Below, piece after piece: positions 27,641 to 40,429 of a stretch of 64,000 nucleotides of DNA. How positions within the stretch are numbered: position 1 is the stretch's first letter; every line of letters starts with the position of its first letter. Both the position numbers and the translations under genes were made by a program. The notes under the pieces were generated by a model. It had not been told where the DNA came from, did not search any database, and saw nothing but the letters and a program-made list of their open reading frames with translations. This DNA comes from Enoplosus armatus (lineage: Eukaryota > Chordata > Actinopteri > Centrarchiformes > Enoplosidae): NCBI RefSeq assembly GCF_043641665.1, contig NC_092203.1:7052067-7116066 (forward strand). Reading direction: 5' to 3'.

Positions 27641-28833
27641 CTGTATATATATATAGCTAAGAACCTCCTTGTGTTGTCTTCTCCTGTCTATCATGTACCA
27701 ACCCTTTATCTAATCTCTAAAACCAATAAAAACATATATAAATATATATACTTGCAGTTTAAAAAGTTAGTTCACCAAAAATATGAAGATAGACAACGTA
27801 GGCGCGTGACTGAAATGTCTTTACAGAAACAAGTAACAAGTAACATGCCAGTTACTCCACACATTTTGCTTTGATCAGGGACTATTATCTACTATATCTA
27901 AAGTAGTTCCAATGAAACACCATAAACAAAATAAATGAAATTCCATTCACCTCCTCTGAATAGGGGTGACAGCAGATCTCACAATCTCATCTCCAAACCT
28001 CAGATGTGTTTTTTGTTGTTGTTGCTGTTTTGTAATTTACAGACCCTTTAAACTGTCTCTGCTCAGAAACAACAAAACTAAACGAAAACACCTGAATCCA
28101 CTTGACCCCTTCGAGGAAGCCAAGAGAAACACTCGTTTATTCTTCTTCTTCTGTGGTACTTTGTTTCCTTGTGCCACATCAAGCAGGAAATCTGGCACAG
28201 TACCTAATCGCTTCTCAGAAGAACGTTTAATTTGTTAATATACACACACAACACTAATGTGGTCATATGTGCACAGTTGAATATAACAATAGATTTACAA
28301 AAATAAAACATATCAGACTTATTTCTGTCATTGTCCTTGGTGTTTACGCTCTCCACAAACCTTTATCAAGCATTCAATGCGTGACATTAAGAAATATCAG
28401 AAAATAAGAACTAAAGGATTAGAAAACTGAACCAAATAAACAAACAATAAATTCAATCTTTTCAAAAAGCTGACAAAAAACAAACCATGTTACAAAAGAC
28501 AACAAGTGAAACAAGTTTAAGATGTTATGTCAATGATGTAGAAGGTAAAAAGAGGGTATGTGATTTTATCTTCATTTTATTTTTCTATACTTTATTTTTT
28601 TTTGCTCCCTCACAGTGAAATACAGCAAAATAAATCTCAAGAATACATCATCATAACATTTACCGTCACAATCAAAATAGATACTGCAATGGTCATCATA
28701 TGAATATACATTTTGTAAGTCTCACTTGTTATTTTTAAATAATTGTTAAATTTATTTTATCAAAAATTATTTTCAGTAGGTGACAGAAAATTGCTGTAAT
28801 CAAATCAACTCAAAATAGGAAACACTGAAAATT

Positions 28834-29095
28834 AGGGCTGAAACTAATGACTATTTTCATTGTCAACAAATCTGCTGTTTATTTTTACAATTAATTGATA
28901 ATTGAAATATCTTGTTTTGTCCAACCAACAGTCCAAAACCCAAAGATATCCAATGTATAATTATTTAAAACAAAGGAAAGCAAATACACACATTGGAGAA
29001 TCTCGTACCAGAGAATTATTAGGATTATGGCCTAAAAACATGACTAAAACAATGAATCAATTATCAAAATAGTTGCTGATTAATCTTCTAAACTT
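28834..29095 (+). repeat. TAGGGCTG interspersed element, near-complete copy
   Basis: It starts TTAGGGCTGAAACTAATGAC, continues with the ATTTTCATTGTCAACAAATC, TTTGTCCAACCAACAGTCC and TCAAAATAGTTGCTGATTAA blocks, and ends near 29095. This order matches my memory of a highly abundant non-autonomous element in percomorph fish. Related copies occur at 2655, 32124 and 40112. Confidence 0.6.
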
Positions 29096-30662
29096 CTATA
29101 CTTAAAAATACTTGTTTAGTTGTTTCATTGTGCCATAAGTGAGCTACCTGTTTTTGTTATACGACTGAATGTCTTTTTTTCCCCTTTTTTTTTTACAGCT
29201 GTTTTTTCATTACTTTCTTGAACTTCCTCTTTCACCAAGTCACTGAACCAAAAAAGCTCAAAATGACTGTCTGATGTCACGTATGTCAAACCATCCTGTA
29301 TTGTGTTGGTGTCGACAGCCATTACAATTATTTTTAAAAACCTTGTAATTACACTGACTCCTGTGTTTAGTTTTACTGCTCCTCATTCTTCTCGTGTTAA
29401 AGGAAACTTTATGACCCTGTTGTCTGTTTTGTTTGACAGGTGAGGACCATAGTTACATAGATCTGCTTCATCTGATATGAATAAAACATCTGGATCTGTT
29501 CACTTGATTTTATTATGTGAAAAAAGAACATAAAATCACCCAAATAAATATTTTACACGACTCATCCAAATGTGTTTAATAACTTTGTGACCTGCAAGAT
29601 ACTGCACGTATACAGAATCCTTAATCTAAATCAGATTAAATGTATAAAATCATGAGGCCTGTTGTACTTATCAAATGCCTTACCTGAAGTCTGGAAGGAG
29701 CTCATGCTGATATGAGTCTTGTTTCCCTGTAACTGCCTTCACCTGACAAGGGTAGAAAACATCTGAGATGAGATTTTAAAAAGAAAATGATTTGACAACA
29801 TCTGCAGTTAATCAAATTACCAAAAAAACAGTGACAGTTTTCAAACGGGGCTTTTGTGGTCCCTGGGAAACTGGGGCACTGGCGCTGTTCCCAGCTTAGC
29901 CCGGTTGGTAATTCAACCTCGTAGATGTGATGTGTGATGTGCAGTGATCTAAAATATGCCTAAAGGGTTTTTATAATGTGTTTACTTTCAGTAGGGTTTC
30001 ACAAGAAGAGGTGACTGGAACGGGAAATTCAATATCAACCCACACTTCAGAGACTTTTTTTTTCTTCTCTCCAAGGTTCATAAAGAAACAATTGCTGCAT
30101 ATTAACATGTTACAAAAGAACAATAACATGAAACAGCTGTCATCTAAGAACAGTAATATAAACGTATGAGTATAAGCATATGGAAGCATTGTAAAATAAG
30201 AAATGAAAGTACAACATAAATAACTCAACTATAAGTAAATCGGATTCTGTTTTTATAAACCTTATTACAATAACAAAGTGCAAATATAATGTTATGAGTT
30301 CGTCTACCTGGATAGAGCTTCTCTGTAAGGCATGTTCTAAATAATTATGACATTTTTCAAGAAGCAAGATACCTTCAAATGAGAGTGGGGCAGGTTGATT
30401 AATTATAATTAATAGTAATTAATGATGTTTTTGTGAAGGAACAAGTATTCTTTTGTATAGTATAATTTGTGGACTTGGACATTGCGGGGTTCAAGTTGTG
30501 TTTGATGCTAAATTAAATAGATAACCTCTGTCATCCATTAAGTCAAGGACAGACACGTTTCTTTCCATCCAATTGGCTTCAATTATCAATATTGTCATTA
30601 CGAATTTATTACAGGCAATATTGCGGGCATCCTCATCTTATGGGGTCCTGAGAGTAAAATAC

Positions 30663-30697
30663 GCGGAAGTGGCAGGCGGAAGGAGCCTCGACGGAAG
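30663..30697 (+). promoter_or_regulatory. arpc2: Cluster of three ETS-type motifs in the arpc2 promoter
   Basis: CGGAAG occurs at 30663, 30677 and 30692, spaced 14-15 bp, about 110-145 bp before the arpc2 ATG. No TATA box is visible. Such CGGAAG clusters (ETS/GABPA) are typical of housekeeping promoters; use here is inferred. Confidence 0.55.
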
Positions 30698-30807
30698 CGG
30701 TTTGGTCTGTCAAGGGAGGAAAAATTTGCAGAATTTGACACAAAGAGGTTAATCCCACCAAATAGCACCGATCAATCCCCCTTTCCTCGACACCGGCGTC
30801 CGCTGCG

Positions 30808-33800
30808 ATGATCCTGTTAGAAATCAATAACCGCATTATAGAAGAGACGCTGTCGTTGAAGTTCGACGGCGCATCCAACGGGTGAGAAATCATTGTTACA
30901 CCTGGCTAGCATTGCTAACGTCAGCTAGCTTCTCCTTTAGCGTTTTAAGGAAGATGATGGCTACATTTAATGAAGCAAGGACGGGATTCCGGATGCAACT
31001 GATAAACGTTTGCAACTTTGCACAAGTTAGATAGGCAGTCGTATTTGTTTTTCTAAAATGCTAAATTGCACAATGAGCTATGTTTGCTGATCCGCCGTGA
31101 CTGGTTTGCCTAAAGCTGGGGTGTGTCTGCACGGTCAGTGAGTGCCAGAATTTGTAACCCCAATGAATTTTATCCCCCCTGGCTGTTGCCCCACAGTCAA
31201 TGGAAGTAAAATAATAACGCATTTTAGATTATTTTGCTACCACTGGCCAAATATTAACTAATTAAACATTTTAAAACGGTTTACGAGGTTGCATATATTA
31301 TAAAACGCGGCTAGCCGAACGCAGTACAGCTGATGTTTATGGCTAGCTAGCTTCTTCGAAATTAATTAACTGTTGGATATCCTTGTGTCAAACCACAAAC
31401 GTCTAGAAATGACTCGACTAGCCCTTTATTAAAGACATTTCACCCTCAATAACTAGGCGATTAAACCAGGATTCACGGCCAATGAAACCCATTTCGAAAT
31501 GAGTACAGTTTTTGACACAACAGGTCTGTCAAGATAACAAACTGCTCATATCCGGTGTCAGCAGTCATTAACCACGGTGTAACTGCATAGGGCTGATTAT
31601 ATGACATTGAAGTTGGTGTTTCCACTTACTGATGACCATTAATTTGCTCTCCACGGCTCCATAAAAGCAGTTAGCGGCTACCAGTTAGCTAACCATCGCC
31701 CCTCTCTCCATTTCCGCATTCCTGTAGTCAAGCTGAGTCAAGTCTGCGCCCTGTGAACAGCCAGCTGCAGCTCCTTGGAGCATGCAGAGTATGCAGCTTG
31801 GACAAGCTGCTGCAGCATCCACCTTTTTAAAGTGTTCATTTACTGTTGTACATCCCCATTACAGTGTTTTGCTGGTTTAAGAAAAGCTGATATTCATTAA
31901 AGAATACTCGTGGTTGTGGTGTGCTGTTCATAAGAATTTGGGCAGAAACATTAATATCAACAAACATAAGTTGCCCTGGTTTGAAATCAGAGCAGAAAGA
32001 CTTCAGTTTATGTTTTCAGAAGGTAAATTGATGATGTCATTTGGTGATAGGCTGAGTTGCTGAGATTGAAATAGTGATTGATTCTGTTCACTCACATTAT
32101 ATTTTGTTGGCGATGCTACATCTAGGGCTGTCATGAACAATTATTTTAATTATTTTATCGATTCATTGACAAATTTATTAGTCTATAAAAAGTCAGAAAA
32201 TGGTAAAAAATAAAGATGCCCATTACGCTTTCCTAAAACCCAAGGTGATGCCTTAAAATTGCCTGTTGTGTCTGACCTACAGTGCAAAACCTACGTATTT
32301 TAAATGTACCAATAGATATTCTAAAGAAAAGCAGCAAATCCTCACAATTGCTGTGCATGAGTTTTCTGTTGATCAGCTAATTGATTGACGATATCAGCAC
32401 TAGAGAGTTTTGCTAAAATTTTAGAAATTTAACACAGACTGAGCCATTCAGTATTATGTAGATTCTATGTGAATTGGTGGACTTAAAGACTTATCATTAT
32501 TCTCTTAATGCCTCATGCAGCTCATAATTTAATTTTCTCCTTGCAGAACCAAACCAGAGGCCGTCGATGTGACGTTTGCAGGTGGGATTATCTTATCTAA
32601 CAGCTTGCTATATACTGTATGTCATTTGAATGTCCTTGTTTAGATCCGACCCCGCAGTTCCTTAACAGCTTGGTTGAAAAAAATAAAAAAAGTCAGTGTG
32701 ACTTTTTGAAGGCTATTGCTGGAGGTGCTACTGATTTTTAGCTGTGCTTGCTGCTGCTGTGATCATACCAGCTATCTTCCTATTATGCCATTAACCTTTC
32801 GCACATGTTGAGTAATCACTGCTAGATGACACACAGTGTTACGTCTCACATGTCAAAATGGCTGTAATAATCGTATGTACCGGCATGAATTGAGGTTACT
32901 AATTAAGATGGCACATTAGTACAAAATGTGTCAGTGTGTCAAGTTGCCAGAAGTAAAGGGTGAGGAGCCTGTCCCTCATTCATCACCTGCAGGCTTTAAT
33001 GTTGTTCATCTCTGCTGCAGATTTCGATGGCGTCTTGTACCACATCTCCAACCCCAATGGGGACAAGACCAAAGTGATGGTCAGCATCTCCTTGAAGTTC
33101 TACAAGGAGCTGCAGGAACATGGGGCTGACGAGGTACAACACACAATTATCATATTTTAAGAGCTGAAATATCCTTGTCAGGATACAGTTGTGGTTTTCT
33201 GAAGCATTGTTCCTTGAAAACAAACCAGTCATGCGGAGGTCAACAGTTGCTTTCAGGTTATACTTTTTCAAATTGCAGGTGAGCTGTTGAAACCTGCTGT
33301 CACTCTGCAAACATGCGCTGCTGCAGCAATAAAAACATGGTCACTAATACGTCCAGGCAAGAATGCTGATAAGGTTGCTTTCTGTCTGGTTTTGGTGTCA
33401 GTTTGAGATGATAAAGTATAAAAAGAAAAAAAGCTGAATGAGGTTATGTTTGCTGTCTGCACACACACACACCTCCACCACAAGAGCTCTCTTGCCATGT
33501 AAGGAAGAAAGCAGCTGCTGAGGCTTCTGGTAGAGACAGGAAGTGAGTTTGTGTGACTCACCCCAGGCGAGGAAGTGCTGACTGCGAGCAGTAGCCACTG
33601 TGTATGAATGTCTTGGCTGCCGTCCAGCGACTTCCCTCCTTGTTCCCTAAAACTCAAGAGCACAGGGATAAGTTAGTGGTCCAACAGTGTCACATTCAGA
33701 TATTCAGCCTGTGGAAAGACTATTAAGAAAGCAGTGTGTTATTTTGTTGAAGGGTTTATTCTCACACATTCTTATCTGTTCTTCATTTGACATATTTGTC

Positions 33801-36800
33801 TTTGCTAAAATGCTGCTAAGATTAAAGTTTGGAAGAATATAGTATACTACACTCAGTCTTTTGTTTTCTTTGTTGGGGCACTGGGGCACTTTTGTTTTTT
33901 CTCCTTTTGGTGGTCATACCTGAGCTACATTTGCATATCGCTGCTAAGTCTCCCTCTCTTCATTCCACAATGACAGGTATCCATTAGGAGGCCCCATGTT
34001 GTGGTTCTAACCTCCAAAATTACACACTTCTGCTCCTTCCTGCCAGTCTTTTGTCGCACAGCGAGTTTGTTTCTTTCTTTGCTTTTATTGATGCTGACAT
34101 TTCTGCTAGTTTCTTCTTTTCTCTTAAACCACCTGCTTAGTCTCGGAGGATTCCCACAGGCTATGAAAATTGTTTTGAAAATCAAAGCTTTCTTCTGGGG
34201 GTTTTTTTTAATCAAAAGAAATCAAAGTGGCAGTATCAGGGCCTACCTTAAGAGCTTGGTCTTTTAAAATATACATGATCTTATCCTATTAGCCAAATTT
34301 TCTTGTATCAATTACATTTTTTTTCCTGTGACCTTTTTGCTTTGACGTTCTTTGTTTTTTTCTTCTCTTGCCTTTGTGTCGTGGTTCTTCTGTACTGTGT
34401 CAAGCTACTTCTTTTGAAAACTGTATTTAGAGAAGTATGGTACAAATAACGGTCATATTTTTAATTTCAGCTGCTCAAGAGGGTCTATGGGAATTTCCTG
34501 GTTTCAACAGAGGCTGGTAAGTTCTCAAAGTAACTGATCTCCTTTTAGAACTGACCTAATAACTAACCATAGCACAAAGATGCCTTTGAGTTATTGCATG
34601 AGGTTGTTTGACCGCTAACATCAGACCAGTTTTAAGATCCTTGCTCTGAACTTTAGACATTAGTGTGTCACTCTGCCACATAACAATCTTGATTGTCAAC
34701 TTTGTTCCTCATTTTTACAACATCTTTTCCCAGTATTTCTTAGTTTGTGGTGGCTCATTGGTCAAACTGTGAAATTAAAAGGGGTGGCTAAAATTGAGCC
34801 ATTACTCATGCTGTGGATTTTGCACAATCTGTAATCCTCATCACTCCCAGGCTACAACGTGTCCCTCCTCTACGACCTGGACGCACTACCAGCCAATAAA
34901 GACGAGGTTGTCCACCAGGCGGGGATGCTCAAGAGGAACTGCTTCGCCTCTGTGTTTGAAAAGTACTTCAAGTTCCAGGAAGAGGGCAAAGAGGGCGAGC
35001 AGAGGGCCGTGGTCCACTACAGAGACGATGAGTCCATGTACGTGGGGGAAGAGTTTGAAAGCTTTCAGGATTATGCTGTCATTTTTGTGGTAATCCCTTA
35101 TTAGGTCTTAAACCTCTGACATGTCTCCTGTTATCTCAGGTATGTGGAGGCCAAGAAAGACAGAGTGACAGTGGTGTTCAGCACAGTGTTCAAAGACGAC
35201 GACGATGTCATCATCGGCAAAGTCTTCATGCAGGTGTGTAATTCAGGAATTTTTCACGGGTACGATATTTGGCAAAAAAAACAACAGAAGTGTCAACAAA
35301 CCAGTGTCACAATGGCTGGCAGTTGCATCTAAATAAAGTATTAACTCTATTTCGGTCAATTAAGCTACGTACAAAGGAGCTACTCACCATTAATTTGTAT
35401 CTGATTTCACTCACAATTTAAAATAGCTAAGTTAGTTGTTTATATTGTGTAACCACAAGGCTAGCAATGGGCGTAAACATCTTTGAATAATGCGTCAACA
35501 CTCCTGAGTTCTTCCTGTCGGGCTGACATAGCGTGAATGTAGCATTAGTGTGTTGTATGGAATTGGGACACAGCTAAGCAATAATGTAGGCCAGAAGGTA
35601 GCTAATGTGACGTAGCGTAGCACTCTCACCGTCGGTTGATAAAATGTGTATTTGTTTATATACTAATTTATTTCAGTTAGCTACTTAGCCTAGCTGACCT
35701 TCTAAATTCACATTAGCTGTAGCAGCATGTAGCTAACTAAATAAACTAAGTAGCTCACAAGCTAACCTTCAGAGAACATGAGGGAAACAATTATTTATCC
35801 CTCATTTTTCTTTTCTCTTTTGTTTTTAATGTTTTGTTTAGACATAAACCAGATTTCCTTCTTTGCTTTTAAGCTAACGTTTTTTTTAATTAAGCTAACA
35901 TCCCCAAGTATTTTCCTGGAGGATTAGCTCAACTAAGACTCCAACTTTACAAATATGATAATATAGTAGTAACTAAGTAATTGACTATACTGTACCTCCT
36001 TATGTTGTATTTTTCTATCATTTAAGGTTAATAAAGAAAAAAAAAACTTCTAAAACTCTGTTACTATACACTTACCTGTTCTGTGTGTAGGAGTTCAAAG
36101 AGGGTCGGCGAGCCAGCCACACAGCCCCCCAGGTGCTGTTCAGCCACAGGGAGCCCCCACTGGAGCTGAAGGACACGGACGCCGCCGTCGGTGACAACAT
36201 TGGATACATCACCTTCGGTCAGTACCTGTTAAAGCATTGGCTGATACTTCGTAGCCTGTTTTGCGGCAACACTACTGCGATTTATTTCACTATCACTTGA
36301 TACTGATGTATATGCACTGTTTGGATGTTTTCAGTCCTGTTCCCACGTCACACCAATGCCAATGCCAGAGACAACACCATCAACCTCATCCACACCTTCA
36401 GGGACTACCTGCACTACCACATAAAGTGCTCCAAGGTCAGTTAAACTTAATCAGGGTCCAGTATCAGGACCAAATACTCTGGCAGCTCCTTTAAAGGATT
36501 TTTAAAAATATTTTGTAGGGTTAGGGCACTTTTGTCTTTGTGACAGATTTTAAGATGTTGCCTAAAATTGATGTTTTAGGAACCTCTTAATGAAGCTCTG
36601 AAGTACAGTTTCACATGTCTAAAGAAGTTGATTTCTGACTCAAGAACCTTTCAAATAGAGCCTACCAAGAAACTGCACAACAGGAGCAAACCACCTTATT
36701 AGGCCTTTTAGATAAAATATTGTAGTATTTTTATTGGCTGTCAGTGGGTTCAGGAGTTGGTAAGAAATGCTTGTTTTTTATCATTATGTTTGTTCAGATA

Positions 36801-39006
36801 ATCTGTTAATTGTAGTAATATTTTAAAGCTAGAGGCTGAGCTCTTGGCTCACGTGATACATTTTTTGTTTGAGGGTCCACCACAGCTAAATGAATATTAA
36901 GGAGGCACCTGTCACACACTCGCACTACAAGTCTCCTTTAATCACAGGCGACAAACAGGCCATAAAGCCCTCCTCTGTAATAACATGTTGTCCAGGGTGG
37001 TTTAGTGCCTTACAGTACCTTCTCCATAATAGAAAGTCCAGCCATAGATGAGATCAAACAGTTGCCCCACCTGTCGACGACTTGTCTGCCACCCTCAGTG
37101 ATCATACAGGTTTTATTGCAGTGTGTGGGTGTTTGTGTACGTATCGCACACAAAACGAGTCATGCTCCTAATGACTCCTCAAATGGACCTGTCTTGGGTG
37201 TACACCCTAATCAAAGCATTTTTTGGATGACTTCCCCTTCAGAGGCATGTTTTAGGCTATTGTGTCATTTTGTAAGTGCCTGGTGTTCAGACGGCAGATA
37301 ATGGAACTGTATGTTGGATGTTTTTGCATCAGACGGCAGGGAGTCTGCGTGGGCGATGCGGCAGATGGATTTATGGACAGTTGTGGGTGGGTTAAGCTTG
37401 AGAAACAGGAGATTATACACTGTCAAAACAGCAGTTTGCTATTGTTCTTGCCTCTGCTGCAGCATTTAAGATACTGCACCTGACGCAAAATGGCTTATTT
37501 GTCAGGAAATAAAATGCATCTTTGTGTTATTGTTGTGTTCCAAGACTTAAATGAAGTGTTATGATTGTTATGAATACCTGATGAGAATCTCCTCATACGT
37601 AGCGTTGTCTCTTCCGCAGGCCTACATTCACACACGTATGAGGGCCAAGACGTCAGACTTCCTCAAGGTGCTGAATCGCGCTCGACCCGACGCCGAGAAG
37701 AAGGAGATGAAGACCATCTCGTAAGTAGCCTCTGCTCTCCTCCTCTTGTCGACACTCACCTCTGGTTTCTAAACCACCACTCGGTCAGTAAGAAGAGCAA
37801 GATGGGAGCAAAGTTTGGACTAAAATTGACAGTTTTATTGCCATGATTCTGCGATCAAAGAGGTGTTTTGATGCTGTGAATCAGATTTTAGGATTTATAT
37901 CCAACTGTTTCTTATTCAAGCTTAATTAAACAGATTTTATTTTATGGTACAGATCCTTAATCACAATATTTTAAGCCTCCTCTCTGCCAGTTGCACTGTT
38001 CAGATCTTAAATGATGACCCACAGTTCATGAATCACGAGCCTGGCTGTGAGGCTTCATTTAAGACGAATCATGAATTATTTTTGCAGTTGAAAGGAAAAT
38101 ACAACCAGATTCAGCTTTGAGATACACTAGCTCTGCATTATTTTCTTCTGTCTTTGTGAGCGAGTGTGCAGCTCTGTATCTCAGTGTGTTTTTGAGGTGT
38201 GTGGCCACTGTTTTTGTAGTGTTTGAAGTGAGTCAGGAAGGAATTTTTACAATCTCCTTTCTGCTGAAACCTCCAAAGAGTTTTCTTTTAGCATTGTAGC
38301 TCTGAAATAGTTGGGAAATACACACTGTCGGAGCACAGAGAGTCTTTGTTCTGTGGTTAATGTGTCACAGGAATAAGTTGGGAACCCCCATGGCTGCCAT
38401 CTTTGTGAGTTTCAAAGAGGGAGAAACATTTCTCATGAATCCTGGGTTTGGCTACAGGGTACAAAATAAAACATTGTCATCTAAGAAATTCTCTGGAATA
38501 TAGATCCGAATTTAAAATGTCAATCACATATTTGTTTGACATGAACATTATTGCATATCTCAAATATAGTACCCCAAAGCTGCCAAATTCACACATTATG
38601 TCTTGTTTGTTTAATCGGAACAAAAACCAAAGTGTAAAAATGAAGAATCGTGGTTTTATAGGACTGTTTATAGACTGCCCGACTGTTTCTTGGCCGGGAG
38701 CAGTGACTCTCTGGAGTCTCTGCCTGGCAACCTCACGGTGATGACGAGACTTCAGACGACATATAAAGTGATGATTAGTGGGATTTTGGCAGATTTTGTT
38801 ACCCTCGAACAGAGCCAGGCTAGCTGTTTCTCCCTGTCAGCTAGCCTTTGTGTTAGGATAAGCTAATGGGCTTCTGGCTGTAGCTTAATACTTAGCGTAC
38901 AGACTACATACTGTAGTTCCTCCTGAAGGGTTTGAGCTGTGAGCTTTGTTTGGCGTCTAACATGTCTTTTGTTTCATTTTTCAGTGGAAAGACCTTCTCC
39001 CGTTGA
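30808..39006 (+). CDS. arpc2: Arp2/3 complex subunit 2 (p34-Arc)
   Basis: ARPC2 is a core structural subunit of the seven-protein Arp2/3 complex, which nucleates branched actin; with ARPC4 it contacts the mother filament. Ten coding exons are 30808-30881, 32547-32581, 33021-33133, 34471-34516, 34851-35037, 35140-35233, 36091-36217, 36335-36435, 37620-37720 and 38985-39006 (900 nt, 299 aa; human has 300). The protein begins [20 protein letters not shown] and includes [60 protein letters not shown] and [20 protein letters not shown]. It ends GKTFSR, one Ser short of human GKTFSSR. Every residue that I can compare agrees with a functional copy. The first intron is 1.7 kb and carries a repeat at 32124. 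Confidence 0.98.
32124..32405 (+). repeat. TAGGGCTG interspersed element in arpc2 intron 1
   Basis: It begins TAGGGCTGTCATGAACAATT, passes through ATAAAAAGTCAGAAAATGGT and ends near GATATCAGCACTAGAG. It is colinear with the copy at 28834 and with the same remembered teleost family, but diverged. Confidence 0.55.
38600..38930 (+). repeat. Foldback-type interspersed element in arpc2 last intron
   Basis: GTTTGTTTAATCGGAACAAA, TTTCTTGGCCGGGAGCAGTG and GGAGTCTCTGCCTGGCAACC match blocks of the family seen at 49031-49490 and 54040-54250. At 38813-38905 the GAGCCAGGCTAGCTGTTTC block is in inverted orientation, showing the partial foldback structure of the family. Confidence 0.55.
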
Positions 39007-39110
39007 GGCCAACCCCCACCAGAGAAATCCAAACCCCCATGGACACGCCCAAACGCGCTACACTGAGACTCAACGCCACATCGGTCAGGACTCCAGGACG
39101 CCTCTAAATG

Positions 39111-39131
39111 CCCCCCCCCCCCAAAAAAAAA
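39111..39131 (+). repeat. arpc2: C12A9 homopolymer tract in arpc2 3'UTR
   Basis: Twelve C residues run straight into nine A residues, about 105 nt after the stop codon. It is prone to length errors in sequencing and may be polymorphic. Confidence 0.9.
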
Positions 39132-39429
39132 CGTGTCCACTCTGTTTTTTTAAAAATGAATAATAATGTTGGCTCTACTTAGGGAAGGCCACGGCTCAAG
39201 ATAAATGGAAAAAGGGCATTCCTTGCTTTGCATAGTTAAAGAGAATTATTAGTCCTATATAAATATATATATGAAAAAACTGAAATTTTTGATACGATAT
39301 CTTTTACTCCATTTGGTACTCTTGCTTGCCCCTCGACCCTCACCATGCAATATGTATTGGATGATTTCAACCCCCCCCTTCCTCCCCCTCTGTGCTTTCA
39401 TGTCGTCTGTACCATCGTCATTTGAAAAA

Positions 39430-39440
39430 AATAAAATAAA
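39430..39440 (+). terminator. arpc2: Poly(A) signals of arpc2
   Basis: Two overlapping-range AATAAA hexamers (39430-39435 and 39435-39440) lie about 425 nt after the stop. They are the first canonical signals on this strand downstream of the coding region. Confidence 0.65.
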
Positions 39441-40111
39441 TCACTCTTACAAAAAAGCATCTCTCTGGTAGCAGTGTGTGCTGACTTTCTGACTCTTGTA
39501 CAACCGCTTATGTTATATTTAATATTTCCATTGAATTTACTTTTCTTATTTCACTTAACAATATTACACATTCAAGAAAAAAGGATTCTTAGAAAAGAGA
39601 TTCTATATAACTGATTTGTAAAAATTGTGTGTCTAAATTTGATTTAAAGGCTCTTAAAACATTTTATTACGATATATTTGTAAGATTTCTAGCTTTTACT
39701 GTTGTCGTACAAGTCCAGTGTTTTGACTCTTCAGTTTAAGGATGACATGATCCTATATTGGTTGAAAATTTCTACCCTCCTTGAGCTAATTATATCCTTT
39801 TAAAACCATTCAAATAAACTAAAATATGCCTAAAATCAAGGCATTTTGGAAAAGTTTTCCCCACCTGACTGACATTTTGGCTATTTCATCCAGTATCCAG
39901 AAGATATTTGTTTGCTGGTAACTATATTAAAAACATTTTATCACTTGTAAGTCATTATCTCCTCAGTAGGAGAACTTAATACATGATTAATCTACAGGCC
40001 AACTCTGATCTGCATATATGTATATTTAATGTAATGTATAGTTAAGAGTGTTGGTAGCTGGTATATGTAAGAGATTCATGTTTCTGTCTTTACTGGTCTT
40101 CAATTATAGTA

Positions 40112-40178
40112 ACTTGAAACGATGAATTGAGAAAATAATTGTCTGATTAATTGATAATGAAAATAATCGCAGCCCTAC
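40112..40178 (-). repeat. 5' fragment of the TAGGGCTG interspersed element
   Basis: On the minus strand it begins TAGTAGGGCTGCGATTATTT and continues TCATTATCAATTAATC. It is the best-preserved 5' end of the family in the window, but only about 67 bp survive. Confidence 0.6.
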
Positions 40179-40292
40179 TATCTGTTGGAAAGGAGTCGTA
40201 TTGATTTCCCTGCTAAACACAAGTATGTGTACATCATTAATGTATCAAAAAGTAAATGAAACACTGCTGGGCATCTTTCTTTCGAATTCAGA

Positions 40293-40302
40293 TTTATTTA
40301 TT
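40293..40302 (-). terminator. Poly(A) signals of the type I keratin gene
   Basis: TTTATTTATT on the plus strand gives two overlapping AATAAA signals on the minus strand, about 130 nt past the keratin stop codon. Confidence 0.75.
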
Positions 40303-40429
40303 TTCTGACACCTGAGAAAATACATCTTGACAACCTCACAGTAGTTTTACAGGTTTGGCAGCAACAGGAGGAAACAGTTTGATATGATACTGATGCAGAG
40401 AGACAGGAAAAGAAGAAAGCCTTTAAAGA

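Larger units (their letters stand above)
24461..30660. other. Gene-poor, repeat-rich interval between chemokine receptor and arpc2
   Basis: I see no convincing coding exon in 6.2 kb. It contains AT-rich DNA, a (GT)n tract, a retroposon-like segment at 26345-26640, a decayed LINE-like segment near 27395-27640 and a complete-looking interspersed element at 28834-29095. Open frames here are short and lack family likeness. Confidence 0.6.
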